DNA of 64,000 bases, taken from the NCBI RefSeq assembly GCF_965221945.1, contig NZ_OZ244925.1, positions 620,001 through 684,000 on the forward strand. Reading direction: 5' to 3'. Below are positions 14,299-24,700 of this stretch, piece after piece. Position numbers and translations under genes: made by a program. The DNA comes from Poriferisodalis sp965221945 (lineage in GTDB: Bacteria > Actinomycetota > Acidimicrobiia > Acidimicrobiales > Poriferisodalaceae). The notes under the pieces were generated by a model. It ran no database searches. It was not told where the DNA came from and worked only from the letters and a program-made list of their open reading frames with translations. Numbering within the stretch: position 1 is the first letter of the stretch; the number at the start of each line of letters is the position of its first letter.

Positions 14299-16854
14299 AT
14301 GAGTGGGGACACGAACACGGACGTTCATGGAGTGCTGGCCGACTATCGCGTCATCGACTTGACCGACGAGCGCGGCCACCTAGCAGGGGCTATCTGGGCG
14401 CAGATGGGTGCCGACGTGATCGCGATCGAGCCGCCCGCGGGTTCGTCGGCTCGCCAGCTCGCACCTTTTGCCGGCGATGTCGAAGACCCCGAGCGATCCT
14501 TGCACCACTGGTCCTACAACCGCGGCAAGCGCAGCGTCGTGCTGGACCTCAACACCCCGCAAGGTGTCGAGCGAACCAAGGCGCTCATCGCGGGCGCGGA
14601 CGTCGTATTCGAATCGTTCGATCCCGGTCAGGCGGAGGCGATCGGCTTAGGACGGGACGTGCTCGCAGAGCTGAATCCCGCCCTGATCCACGTCTCGATC
14701 ACGCCATTCGGCAGCGATGGGCCGAAGGCCAACTGGGCCGCGTCAGATCTGGCGCTGCAGGCCTCAGCGGTGAACATGGCGATCACCGGCGACAAGGACA
14801 GGTCTCCGTTGAGGGCCGGCGGCACGCTCCCGCAGGCGATGCACAACGCAGCCTCCGAGGGAGCCGGTGCCGCACTCATTGCGCTGTGGGATCGCCAGAC
14901 CCGCTCGGGGCTCGGCCAGCACGTCGACATGTCCGCGCAGCAGTCGATGAGCCAGGCCTCCATGTCGTCGACGCTCAACACGTCGCTGAACGCCACGATG
15001 ACGAAGCGCATCGCAGGCGGCGCCAGCCTGCAGGGCATCGACATCCAGTTGATGTGGCCCTGCGCAGACGGGCACGCCTCGGTGACCTTCCTGTTCGGGC
15101 CGGGCTTCCGGGCCTTCACTCAGAACCTCATGGAATGGGTTCGCGAAGAGGGTTTCTGCGACGAGGCCACCCGGGACAAGAACTGGACCGAGTACGCCAT
15201 GATGCTGCTCGACGGCCGCGAGCCGGTCTCGGAATACGAGCGGATCAAGCAGGTTCTCACCGACTTCTTCGCCACCAAGACGAAGGCTGAGTTGCTGGAT
15301 GCGGCGATGACCCGGCGTGTGCTCATCACGCCCGTGTGGACGACGGGCGAGGTGTGCGACAGCGAGCAGCTGGCGTTCCGCCAGTACTGGGAGGACGTCG
15401 ACCACAGCGATGTCGTGTCTGACGCCCGCGCGGGCTCCTTCGATCCAGCGGCGGTGCGCTATCCGGGCGCCTTCGCGAAGTTCAGTGAGACCCCGCTCGC
15501 GAGTCTGGGCCGTCCTCCGAGACTCGGCGAGCACACCGACGAAGTTCTGGCCGAGCTTGACGCTGTGGGCGCCGCCCGGACCCCGACCGTTCCGGTCTCG
15601 GTGCGTGAGGTCGCCGATGCCGCCTCGATCACGGCGCCGCCGCTTGAGGGTGTCAAGATTCTCGACTTCATGTGGGCGATGGCAGGACCGGCGGCATCCA
15701 GAGTCCTGGCCGACTACGGCGCCGAGATCATCCGTGTCGAGTCGGCCAACAAGCTCGATGCAGTGCGTTCGATCCAGCCGTTCCACAACGATGTCGGCGA
15801 TCCGGACGGCTCGGGTCTGTTCAGCAACCTGAACGCAGGAAAGCGCGGCTTGGCGCTGGACATGTCCAAGTCTGAAGCGCTCGAGGTCATCTGGGATCTC
15901 ATCGACTGGGCCGACGTGATCCTGGAGTCGTTCTCGCCTAAGGCCATGGCGGGATGGGGCATGGGCTGGTCCCAGATTCACCAGCGGCGGCCCGACGTGG
16001 TGATGGCGTCGAGCTGTCTGATGGGCCAGACCGGGCCGCTTGCGATGCTGGCCGGCTTCGGCACCATGGCCGCGGCGATCTCGGGGTTCTTCTACCCGGT
16101 TGGATGGCCCGACCGGGCGCCGGCTGGGCCATTCGCTGCCTACACCGATTACACGTCGCCTCGCTGGCTGGTGGCTGCTGTGATGGGGGCGCTGGAGCAC
16201 AAACGCCAGACCGGCCGGGGCCAGTACGTGGATATGTCGCAGGCCGAGGCGGCGCTGCACTTGATGGCACCGGCGCTGCTCGAGCGCACCACCAATGGGC
16301 GCATCTGGGAATCGGCGGGCAACCGGGACCTGGTGTTCGCTCCGCAGGGTGTGTACCGGTCCGCTGCGGGCGGACCCCCAGGAGATGACCACGACGACAA
16401 CTGGATCGCTATCTCGTGTGTGAACGACGGCCAATGGGCGGCCTTGGCGGGGGCGATGGGCCGCAGCGACCTGGCCTCGTTGAACGCAACCGAACGTCAT
16501 GCGCGCCACGACGAACTCGACGAGATCATCTCGGCGTGGACCCGGGGTCGTGACGGCTACGAGCTGATGGCCGAATTGCAAGCAGCAGGAGTCGCCTCCC
16601 ACATCGTACAGAACTCGCCCGAGTTCACGATTGATCCGCAAATTGTGCACCGCCAGCACCTCGTCGAGGTGGGACACGCCAAGCAGGGCACGACGACAGT
16701 CGAGAACAGCCGCTTCGTGCTGTCTCGCACGCCGGCGTCGGTGACCTATGGCGGTCCGACACTCGGCGAGCACAGCTTCGAAGTGCTGACCGAGACGCTC
16801 GCCTACGACGGCGACCGCATCGCCGAACTGGCCGTCGCAGAGCTGCTGGAGTAG
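14299..16854 (+). CDS. Class III (CaiB/BaiF family) CoA-transferase, two fused domains, copy 1
   Basis: An 851-residue protein with two CaiB-type domains (about 10-400 and 445-851). Each keeps the aspartate that carries the acyl/CoA intermediate: D210 in GLGQHVDMSAQQS and D645 in GRGQYVDMSQAEA. Typical family stretches recur in both halves (RVIDLTDERGHLAG, VKILDFMWAMAGPAASRVLADYG). Ordinary family III enzymes are single-domain interlocked dimers, so this is a covalent pair, as in the DMSP enzyme DddD. Substrate is unknown; an onium compound or carnitine-like acid is possible given the 34-40 kb cluster. The ATG at 14299 was preferred to the GTG at 14293 because the upstream sequence, GTGCTGAAAT plus six bases, is identical in spacing before copy 2. 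Confidence 0.85.
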   Translation: MSGDTNTDVHGVLADYRVIDLTDERGHLAGAIWAQMGADVIAIEPPAGSSARQLAPFAGDVEDPERSLHHWSYNRGKRSVVLDLNTPQGVERTKALIAGADVVFESFDPGQAEAIGLGRDVLAELNPALIHVSITPFGSDGPKANWAASDLALQASAVNMAITGDKDRSPLRAGGTLPQAMHNAASEGAGAALIALWDRQTRSGLGQHVDMSAQQSMSQASMSSTLNTSLNATMTKRIAGGASLQGIDIQLMWPCADGHASVTFLFGPGFRAFTQNLMEWVREEGFCDEATRDKNWTEYAMMLLDGREPVSEYERIKQVLTDFFATKTKAELLDAAMTRRVLITPVWTTGEVCDSEQLAFRQYWEDVDHSDVVSDARAGSFDPAAVRYPGAFAKFSETPLASLGRPPRLGEHTDEVLAELDAVGAARTPTVPVSVREVADAASITAPPLEGVKILDFMWAMAGPAASRVLADYGAEIIRVESANKLDAVRSIQPFHNDVGDPDGSGLFSNLNAGKRGLALDMSKSEALEVIWDLIDWADVILESFSPKAMAGWGMGWSQIHQRRPDVVMASSCLMGQTGPLAMLAGFGTMAAAISGFFYPVGWPDRAPAGPFAAYTDYTSPRWLVAAVMGALEHKRQTGRGQYVDMSQAEAALHLMAPALLERTTNGRIWESAGNRDLVFAPQGVYRSAAGGPPGDDHDDNWIAISCVNDGQWAALAGAMGRSDLASLNATERHARHDELDEIISAWTRGRDGYELMAELQAAGVASHIVQNSPEFTIDPQIVHRQHLVEVGHAKQGTTTVENSRFVLSRTPASVTYGGPTLGEHSFEVLTETLAYDGDRIAELAVAELLE

Positions 16855-16927
16855 CGCCGAGGGTCCTGTAAGCGGCGTTGCGCACTCGACCCCGAACAAC
16901 ACAGCGCGTCCGTGCTGAAATAGGCGA

Positions 16928-19489
16928 ATGACTGACGCCCCCGCTGACGCCGAGTCCCTGTCGATGCTGAGTCCGTTCCGTGTGCTCGACCTCACCGACG
17001 AGCGGGGTCATCTGTGTGGAGCAATCCTCGCCCAGATGGGCGCGGACGTGATCGCGGTCGAGCCGCCCGAGGGATCGAAGGCGCGGCGGCTTGGGCCATT
17101 CGCCGGCGATGTCGAAGATTCGGAGCGCTCGCTGCACCACTGGGCGTACAACCGCGGCAAGCGCAGCGTGGTGCTGGACCTGCAGACCGACGATGGCGCA
17201 AGTCGGCTGCGCGACCTGGCCGCCAACGCTGACATCCTGATCGAGTCGGCTGGCCCAGGGGTGATGGACGGCCTCGGCCTCGGCTACGACACGATGGCCG
17301 AGATCAATCTCGAGTTGGTGTACGTGTCGATCTCGCCGTTCGGCTCAGACGGTCCGAAGGCTGATTGGGCCGCATCGGACCTCACGCTGCAGGCGGCGGC
17401 GGTCAACATGGCCATGACCGGCGACGCCGACCGGGCGCCGGTGCGCACCGGTGGGCTGTTCCCGCAGGCGTTCCACAACGCCGCATCGGAGGCGGCGGGT
17501 GCTGCATTGATCGCGCTGTGGGAGCGGCAAACACGTTCAGGACTGGGCCAGCACGTCGACATGTCGGCGCAGCAGAGCATGAACCAGGCCTGCCAGTCGT
17601 ACGCGCTGTCGACACCCATCGGCGCGACACCGCCGATTCGCAGCGCAGGCGGGGTGCTCGTGGAGGGCCTGCACATCCAGCTGATGTGGCCCTGCGCCGA
17701 TGGGCACGCCTCGGTCACCTTCCTGTTCGGGCCGGGGTTCCGGGCCTTCACCCAGAACCTCATGGATTGGGTGCACGAAGAGGGCTACTGCGACGAAGCC
17801 ACCCGGGACAAGAACTGGACCGAGTACGCCATGATGCTGCTCGATGGTCGTGAGCCGGTCTCGGAATACGAGCGGCTGAAGCAGGTACTCCACGACTTCT
17901 TCGCCACCAAGACGAAAGCCGAGCTGCTCGACGCGGCAATGAGCCGACGGGTGCTCATCACACCGGTATGGACCGCGGACGAGGTCATCGACTCGCACCA
18001 GCTGGCGGCACGCGAGTACTGGGAAACCGTCACTCAGGACCTCGGCGATGACGGCCCAACTGACGTGCTCTACCCAGGGCGATATGCCCGCTTCAGCGTC
18101 ACGCCGATGCAGCCGCTCGGACCGCCGCCCAAACTGGGCGAGCACACCGATGAGGTGCTGACCGAGCTCGGTGCGGCAGGGGCTCGGACGCAGCCCCGCA
18201 TCGAGGCCACCGGGGCGGACATCACCGAGCACGTGGCGTCGACGGCCCTCCCGTTGGAGAACGTGAAGGTGCTCGACTTCATGTGGGCGATGGCCGGGCC
18301 CGCGGCGTCACGGGTACTGGCGGACTACGGCGCCGACATCATCCGAGTCGAGTCGGAGACCCGGCTGGAGGTGGCGCGTTCGCTGCAGCCGTTCCGCGAC
18401 GACATCGGCGATCCCGAGTACTCGGCGCTCTACAACAACATGAACGCCGGCAAGCGGGGCATCTGCTTGGACATGTCGAAGCCCCCGGCGCTCGAAGTCA
18501 TCTGGGACCTCATCGACTGGGCCGATGTGATTGTGGAGTCGTTCTCGCCCAAGGCGATGGCGGGTTGGGGGATGGGCCCCGAACAGGTGCGCGAGCACCG
18601 GCCCGATGTGATCATGGCGTCCAGCTGCCTGATGGGTCAGACCGGGCCGCTGGCGATGCTGGCGGGCTTCGGGACGATGGCCGCGGCCATCTCGGGCTTC
18701 TTCTACCCGGTCGGCTGGCCCGACCGGGCGCCGTGCGGGCCGTTCGGCGCCTACACCGACTACACCTCGCCGCGCTGGCTGGTGGCAGCGGTGATGGGAG
18801 CGCTGGAGCACCGGCGACGCACCGGCGAAGGCCAGTACATCGACTTCTCCCAGGCCGAGTCGGCGCTGCACTTGATGGCACCGGCATTGCTCGACCGCAC
18901 CGTGAACGGCCGTGTTGCCCACCGGGTCGCCAACCGCGACCGCCACATCGCGCCCCAAGGCGTCTACCAGACTGCAGCGACTGTGTCCGATGCTGCACCG
19001 GACGCAGGGTCCCAGACAGTGATGCACGACGACAACTGGATCGCCATCGCCTCCGTCGACGACGTCCAGTGGCGGTCGCTGGCGGCACAGATGGGGCGTG
19101 GCGACCTGGCAGAACTGACGCTTGCACAACGTCACGAACGCCACGACGAGCTCGACGCGGTGATCTCAGCGTGGACTCGCCCCCAAGACGGCATGGCGCT
19201 GATGTATCGCCTGCAAGACGTCGAGGTGGCGGCCCACATCGTGCAGAACTCGCCCGAGTACACGGCCGATCCGCAGGTCATCCACCGGGGCCAGCAGGTG
19301 GAAGTGGCGCACGCCAAGCAGGGCACCACCGTCGTCGACGGGTCACGCTTCGTGCTGTCGCGAACGCCGGCGCAAGTGACCTATGGCGGCCCGACCCTCG
19401 GCGAGCACACTTTCGAGATCCTTACCGACGTGCTCGGCTATGACGGCGACCGCATCGCCGAACTCGCCGTCGCCGAACTGCTGACCTGA
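16928..19489 (+). CDS. Class III (CaiB/BaiF family) CoA-transferase, two fused domains, copy 2
   Basis: An 853-residue close paralogue of the preceding gene, with long identical runs (for example GHASVTFLFGPGFRAFTQNL, GREPVSEYER, GQTGPLAMLAGFGTMAAAIS). Active-site aspartates are D211 (GLGQHVDMSAQQS) and D639 (GEGQYIDFSQAES). The regions that differ most are around residues 240-260 and the inter-domain linker at 395-440, so the pair may have diverged in substrate. It starts 73 bp after copy 1 with the same GTGCTGAAAT upstream element, so each copy may have its own promoter. Downstream lies a remnant of the acyl-CoA carboxylase 3' end. It is cytoplasmic and moves CoA between carboxylic acids. 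Confidence 0.85.
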   Translation: MTDAPADAESLSMLSPFRVLDLTDERGHLCGAILAQMGADVIAVEPPEGSKARRLGPFAGDVEDSERSLHHWAYNRGKRSVVLDLQTDDGASRLRDLAANADILIESAGPGVMDGLGLGYDTMAEINLELVYVSISPFGSDGPKADWAASDLTLQAAAVNMAMTGDADRAPVRTGGLFPQAFHNAASEAAGAALIALWERQTRSGLGQHVDMSAQQSMNQACQSYALSTPIGATPPIRSAGGVLVEGLHIQLMWPCADGHASVTFLFGPGFRAFTQNLMDWVHEEGYCDEATRDKNWTEYAMMLLDGREPVSEYERLKQVLHDFFATKTKAELLDAAMSRRVLITPVWTADEVIDSHQLAAREYWETVTQDLGDDGPTDVLYPGRYARFSVTPMQPLGPPPKLGEHTDEVLTELGAAGARTQPRIEATGADITEHVASTALPLENVKVLDFMWAMAGPAASRVLADYGADIIRVESETRLEVARSLQPFRDDIGDPEYSALYNNMNAGKRGICLDMSKPPALEVIWDLIDWADVIVESFSPKAMAGWGMGPEQVREHRPDVIMASSCLMGQTGPLAMLAGFGTMAAAISGFFYPVGWPDRAPCGPFGAYTDYTSPRWLVAAVMGALEHRRRTGEGQYIDFSQAESALHLMAPALLDRTVNGRVAHRVANRDRHIAPQGVYQTAATVSDAAPDAGSQTVMHDDNWIAIASVDDVQWRSLAAQMGRGDLAELTLAQRHERHDELDAVISAWTRPQDGMALMYRLQDVEVAAHIVQNSPEYTADPQVIHRGQQVEVAHAKQGTTVVDGSRFVLSRTPAQVTYGGPTLGEHTFEILTDVLGYDGDRIAELAVAELLT

Positions 19490-19521
19490 TCGGCCACGCA
19501 CGAGCCGCCCGCGGCTTGGAA

Positions 19522-19640
19522 TTACCAGGTGTCGACCATGGGGCGCTTCTTGCCGGTGCGCGGCGCCGACTTGGGAGCTGAGAGCAGGGGCATGCGGATC
19601 CAGTCGCGGCTCTCGGCGGGGTCGATCCCACGGTCGATAC
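19522..19640 (-). pseudogene. Duplicated 3'-end fragment of the fused acyl-CoA carboxylase gene
   Basis: About 115 bp match the last 34-36 codons of the carboxylase gene at 21766-25197 with roughly ten differences, in the same minus orientation. They encode DPAESRDWIRMPLLSAPKS then PRTGKKRPMVDTW and the same TAA stop. Homology fades after about 19640. The AAA-RloB gene pair lies exactly between this fragment and the intact gene end. The fragment therefore looks like the far copy of a direct repeat created when the cassette inserted, or the remains of a tandem duplication. No start or upstream coding sequence remains. Confidence 0.85.
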
Positions 19641-19782
19641 TCACTGGCCTCTCGTCACCCTTGCCGTTACCGGCAGTAAGCGACTCCTGACAGAGTTCTG
19701 CGAGAGAAATTCTCACCAAACTATCTCATGCAGCTGTCTCGCTAGGCTTGAAGGAAGAGAACAGACTGGCAAGGGGCAGGTC

Positions 19783-21120
19783 ATGCAGCAGCAAGTTGGA
19801 GGATTGAGTGCGCTGCTGTCTTTCACAGCGGCGAATGCGCGGTCATATCGCGACGAGGTTCGGATCAATCTGTTGGCATCGCAGTTCGCCGAAGATGGCG
19901 TAGTCCGCGAACTCGACATTGCAGGCCATACACGTTCGGTCAAGGTGCTGCCGGCCGCGGGCATCTTCGGCGCGAACGCGAGCGGGAAGACAACCCTCCT
20001 GCGTGTGATGAACGACATGCGGAGCGCAGTGCTGCACTCGTTTGGTTCCCATGGGCCCGGAGCTGCGATCGCCTGGCGCCCGTTTCGCCTTGACGCATCA
20101 TCGGCATGCCGCCCAACACGCCTCGAGGTCGACCTCATCATCGATGGAATCCGGTGGCAGTACGGCATGGAAGTCAATGAGACCGTCAACCACGAGTACG
20201 CGTACAGCTTTCCCAAGGGCCGCCAGGCGCTGCTGTTTCAGCGAGACGAGTCCAGCATCGACTACGGGCCCTCAATGCGGGCGATGCGCGATGTGCTTGG
20301 TGCATTCGTGCGTCCCCAGACGCTCGTGTTGTCAACCGTCGGCGGTTTCGACGACAGAGACATCCATCCGCTGTCCCCCCTATATCGCTGGTTCGAGCAC
20401 AACCTCGCATTCGTGGGCGCCGACAGCCGCGACATTCGTCTGCTGCGCCTCGCTCAGCTTTTTGAGGACACTGGTCGACGAGGCCGCGCAACTGCTCTCG
20501 TGCGAGCGGCTGATCTTGGGATTACAGAGGTCGAAATCGTCGAGACCGAGCTTGATGGCGAGGCGCATGACCAAGTGCGAGCCCTGATGGAGGTGATGCT
20601 GGGTTCCGACAATCCGCTTACTGCAACGGAGGACTTTCCTCCGATGCGGCGAGTTCGCCTGAGACATTGCGGCCGAGATGACGAAGTGAGTCTGGAACTG
20701 GAGGACGAATCGCAAGGCACCGTGGTGTGGCTCGGACTGTCAGCGGCCGTTCTCGACGCATTGGCGGGCGGCCACGTGCTGCTTGTCGACGAGCTCGACG
20801 CGAGTCTCCACCCGGACCTCGTGCGTCGAATTGTCGAACTGTTCCAAGCCCCCCACCACAACCCCAGAATGGCGCAGTTGGTCTTCAACGCCCATGAAGT
20901 GGAATTGCTTGGTGACACGGAACAGCGTGATATCGGACGTGACCAGCTGTGGCTCACGCAAAAGGACGACGACGGGGCGACGACTGTGTCTCAGGCCATC
21001 GACTACCGGCCGCGAAAAGACGTTTCATTGCGACGGAGCTATCTCCAAGGCCGATACGGCGGCGTCCCGGACCTCGATGCTGCTGCATTCGAACAAGCGT
21101 CGGCGGAGGCAATCTCCTAG
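19783..21120 (+). CDS. AAA-type ATPase (AAA15/OLD-like), partner of RloB
   Basis: A 445-residue cytoplasmic ATPase. Walker A is GANASGKT (63-70) and Walker B is LLVDELDASLHP (about 333-345), followed by VFNAHEVELL in the position of the sensor/H-loop. Between them lie long helical segments and the regulatory-like EDESQGTVVWLGLSAAVLDA signature region. Family members with an RloB partner are anti-phage abortive systems (AbiL/RloAB type), where the ATPase is thought to sense infection and the RloB protein is the effector. The gene has an AGGGGCAGG-like ribosome site and an AT-rich leader with the inverted repeat GAGAA-A-TTCTC about 70 bases upstream. RloB follows after two bases, so they are co-translated. 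The pair is bracketed by two copies of a carboxylase 3' end. Confidence 0.85.
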   Translation: MQQQVGGLSALLSFTAANARSYRDEVRINLLASQFAEDGVVRELDIAGHTRSVKVLPAAGIFGANASGKTTLLRVMNDMRSAVLHSFGSHGPGAAIAWRPFRLDASSACRPTRLEVDLIIDGIRWQYGMEVNETVNHEYAYSFPKGRQALLFQRDESSIDYGPSMRAMRDVLGAFVRPQTLVLSTVGGFDDRDIHPLSPLYRWFEHNLAFVGADSRDIRLLRLAQLFEDTGRRGRATALVRAADLGITEVEIVETELDGEAHDQVRALMEVMLGSDNPLTATEDFPPMRRVRLRHCGRDDEVSLELEDESQGTVVWLGLSAAVLDALAGGHVLLVDELDASLHPDLVRRIVELFQAPHHNPRMAQLVFNAHEVELLGDTEQRDIGRDQLWLTQKDDDGATTVSQAIDYRPRKDVSLRRSYLQGRYGGVPDLDAAAFEQASAEAIS

Positions 21121-21122
21121 CT

Positions 21123-21746
21123 GTGCCGAGGGGTTCCAGGCGTCCGAGCGGAACGTTTCCGCGCCGTGAGCTTGGACGTGCGCGCCAACGCAAGGTAGTT
21201 GCTGTGCTCACCGAAGGCTTGGTCACGGAGCCGGACTATGTCCAATTTGTCGGCAAGGACAATCCTCAGGTTCGAGTCCGCGTCATCGCAGGAGGTCTGA
21301 CTCCGAGTCAGCTCGTGGAGCGGGCGCGCAAGGAGTTGCGAGCGAGCGATCGGGCGCGTCGTTCCAGCGGTTCACCCGAATTCGACGAAATCTGGTGCGT
21401 CATGGACACCGACGAGCATCCGGATCTCGCAGAATCGCTGCAGGCCGCGGCAAGTGCGGGGATTCGCGTCGCACTCTCAAATCCCTGCTTCGAGTTGTGG
21501 CTCTTGCTCCACTACCGGGAACAGACAGCTGCGATTGACCGCCGCCGTGCACAGCAGGACGCGAACCAACTGGGCCTCGTTGACGGCAAGCGTCTCTCGG
21601 AATCCGCGAAGCGGGAGCTACGGATGCGTTACCAAGAGGCCAAGAAACGGGCACATGCACTCGATGCGATGCACTCGCGAGACGAACGGCCGTCCGAGGC
21701 GAATCCCAGTTCGCAGGTGTGGCAGTTGGTAGACCGACTGCTTTGA
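21123..21746 (+). CDS. RloB-like protein (probable abortive-infection effector)
   Basis: A 207-residue protein with all three RloB signatures: TEGLVTEPDY (30-39), the Toprim-like acidic motif CVMDTDEH with D95 and D97, and SNPCFELWLLLH (119-130). These resemble the metal-binding core of a Toprim nuclease. The GTG at 21123 was chosen because it is two bases after the ATPase stop and gives a basic N-terminus typical of the family (PRGSRRPSG); a longer upstream frame overlaps the ATPase gene. It ends 20 bases before the convergent carboxylase stop. The role in defence comes from family knowledge; the target is unknown. Confidence 0.88.
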   Translation: MPRGSRRPSGTFPRRELGRARQRKVVAVLTEGLVTEPDYVQFVGKDNPQVRVRVIAGGLTPSQLVERARKELRASDRARRSSGSPEFDEIWCVMDTDEHPDLAESLQAAASAGIRVALSNPCFELWLLLHYREQTAAIDRRRAQQDANQLGLVDGKRLSESAKRELRMRYQEAKKRAHALDAMHSRDERPSEANPSSQVWQLVDRLL

Positions 21747-21765
21747 GGGCTGGGGCAGACCCCCG

Positions 21766-24700
21766 TTACCAGGTGTCGACCATCGGGCGCTTCTTGCCGG
21801 TTCGTGGCGCCGGCTTGGGTGCTGAGAGCAGGGCCATGCGGATCCAGTCGCGGCTCTCGGCGGGGTCGATCACGTCGTCGATCTCGAAGTACGCGGCGGT
21901 GTTCACAGCCTTGCCCTGGTGGTACAGACGAGCCACACGCTCCTCGTAGGACCGCTTGCGCTCTGCGGGGTCTTCGATGGCCTCGAGCTCCCTTCGATAG
22001 CCGAGCTTGACGAAGCCCTCGAGGCCCATGCCGCCGAACTCTCCAGTCGGCCATGACACGGTGAACGTCGGTGCCTTGAAGCTGCCGCCGGCCATGGCCT
22101 GTGCGCCCAAGCCGTAGCCCTTGCGCAGCACGATGGTCATGAACGGCACGTCCACATTGGCCGCCGTCACGAACATGCGTGCGGCATGGCGAACAGTCGC
22201 CTCGTACTCGGCTTGGGGGCCGACCATGATCCCGGGCGTGTCGCATAGGAACAACAACGGAACGTCATGCGCGTCACAGAGCTGGATGAAGCGAGCTGCC
22301 TTGTCCCCGGTGTCGGCGTCGACGGCACCGCCGAGGTGGTGATTGTTGTTGGCCACAATGCCGATAGGGCGACCCTCGATGCGTGCGAGCGCCGTCACGC
22401 ATCCCGGTCCCCATCCGCGGCGGATCTCCATCACCGAGTCGACATCGCAGAGCTTCTCGATTACCTCGCGCACGTCGTAAGCCCGCAGCCGGTTCTCAGG
22501 AACGACATGGCGCAGTTCGCGCTGGTCGTGGCATTCCCACTCGTCGATGGGTCCCTGGAAGAACGACAGGTACCGCTTGGCGGCGACTATCGCCTCGGCC
22601 TCATCGGGGACGAGCACGTCGATGACGCCGTTGGGCCACTGCACGTCGACCGGACCGACTTCCTCGGGACGGAACACGCCCAAGCCGCCACCCTCGATCA
22701 TGGCCGGGCCTCCGACGCCGATGTTCGAGCCTTCGGTCGCGATGATCACGTCGCAGCAGCCCAGCAGCACCGCGTTGCCTGCGAAGCAGCGTCCGTTGGT
22801 GACACCCACCAGCGGCACCAAGCCGCTGAGCTGCGCAAAGTACGTGAATGCCCAGCAGTCCAGGCCTTGACCGCCGAGGCCGTCGGTGTCGCCCGGTCGC
22901 CCGCCGCCTCCCTCGGCCAACAGGACGACCGGCAAGCGATTGTGCTCGGCGATCTCGAACATGCGGTCCTTCTTGCGGTGGTTGTTCACGCCCTGGGTCC
23001 CCGCCAGCACCATGTAGTCGTAGGACATGACCATGGTTTGGGACTTCTCGGGGCCGAAGAGGTCGCCGTTGACGCTGGCCACGCCTGCGACCATGCCGTC
23101 ACCCTGGGTGTTAGCGATCAGGTCCTCCATGGAGCGGCGCTTGCGCTGCGCGGCGACCATCAGCGGGCTGTACTCCACAAAGGTGCCGGGGTCGGTGAGG
23201 TCGGCGACGTTCTCGCGCGCGGTGCGGTGGCCGCGGCCGTGACGCTTCGCGACCGCCTCGGGCTTGTTCTCATCGAGGCCCACGGCTCGCCGGCCCATGA
23301 CCTCGGCCAGGTCAGGCCGGATGTAGTCCAAGTCGACCGCTGCGGCTGCTTCGGTGAGTGCGACGTCCACATCGGCTTCCTCGACGAACAGCAGCGAGTG
23401 CCCCTCATAGACGATGTCGCCTGCGGCAACTCCCAGCATTCGCACGACTCCGGTGACCGTGGAGGTGACGACGTGCTCCATCTTCATCGCCTCCATCACC
23501 GCCACCTGCTGGCCCGCGGCAACCGCGTCGCCCTCGGCCACAGAGATCGACACGATGGTCCCCTGCAGCGGGGCGGGCACGCCGACGCTGCCGTCGGGAC
23601 CGGTGATCGTCGCCACGGGCACTCCGTGAAGCGACGCAGCAGCACCGGACATCGCCTGTGCGCGCACCGCGTCGGATGCAGCGCGGTCAGTGGAGGCGCC
23701 GTCGATGTCGCCGTGCCTCAGCACTGCCAGCGGATCGTCGTCGACACGCGCCCCTGCCAGTCCGCCAGCGCCAGAGACAGCGCTCGACGCTGCAGGCGCC
23801 CACAGCGACGCGACGTCAGCGGCGGCGGCGCACAGCTCGGCCGCGTGGTCGGTGACGAATCGGGTGGTGATGTCGTTGGCGCTGATTTCGGGCCGGTCCA
23901 TGAGCGCAGCCAGGAAGCTCAGGTTGGTCGCGACGCCGTCGATGCGGAACTCACCGAGCGCTCGCCGGGTGCGCCGGACCGCGTCGGCGTAGTCGCTGCT
24001 GCGGCTGTGGCCGATCACCTTGGCGAGCAATGAGTCGAAACTTGGATTCGTGCCGTAGCCCACAAAGCCGCAGGTGTCGGTGCGGATGCCAGGTCCGGTG
24101 GGCGGCTCGAACGCCGTCAGCATGCCGCCACTTGGCCGAGCCGTGCCGTCGTCGGTCATCGTCTCGGTGTTGACGCGGCACTGGATGGCGTGTCCGAGCG
24201 GGGCCCCGATGTCGGTTTGTGTCAGGCCCACGTCGGCCAGCGTTGCTCCGCCGGCGATTCGGAGCTGAGCTGCCACGAGGTCGACACCCGTCACCTCCTC
24301 GGTGACGGTGTGCTCTACCTGGATCCGGGCATTCACCTCGATGAAGGCGACCGTGTCGGGATCGTCCGCGTCAACCAGGAACTCCCAAGTGCCCAGGCTG
24401 CGATATCCCGTTCCCGAGGCCATCGCCACCGCTGCATCGCAGATGCGCTGGCGCGTCGAGGGCGACAGGCTGGGGGAGGGCGCGATCTCGACGATCTTCT
24501 GGTTCTGGCGCTGCAGCGTGCACTCACGCTCGCCCAGGTGCGATACCGCGGCGCTGTCTCCGATGATCTGCACTTCGATGTGACGGGCGCGCCCGATGAG
24601 CCGTTCGACGTACACGTCGCCGAGGCCGAACGCGGCAGTCGCCTCGCTGATGCAGCGCTCGTAGGCAGCTTCCAGCTCATCGGGCCTCAGGACCGGCCGC

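Noticed and set aside
19733..20216. Minus-strand frame opposite the start of the AAA ATPase
   Set aside because: Antisense to the Walker A region of a clear ATPase; no features of its own.
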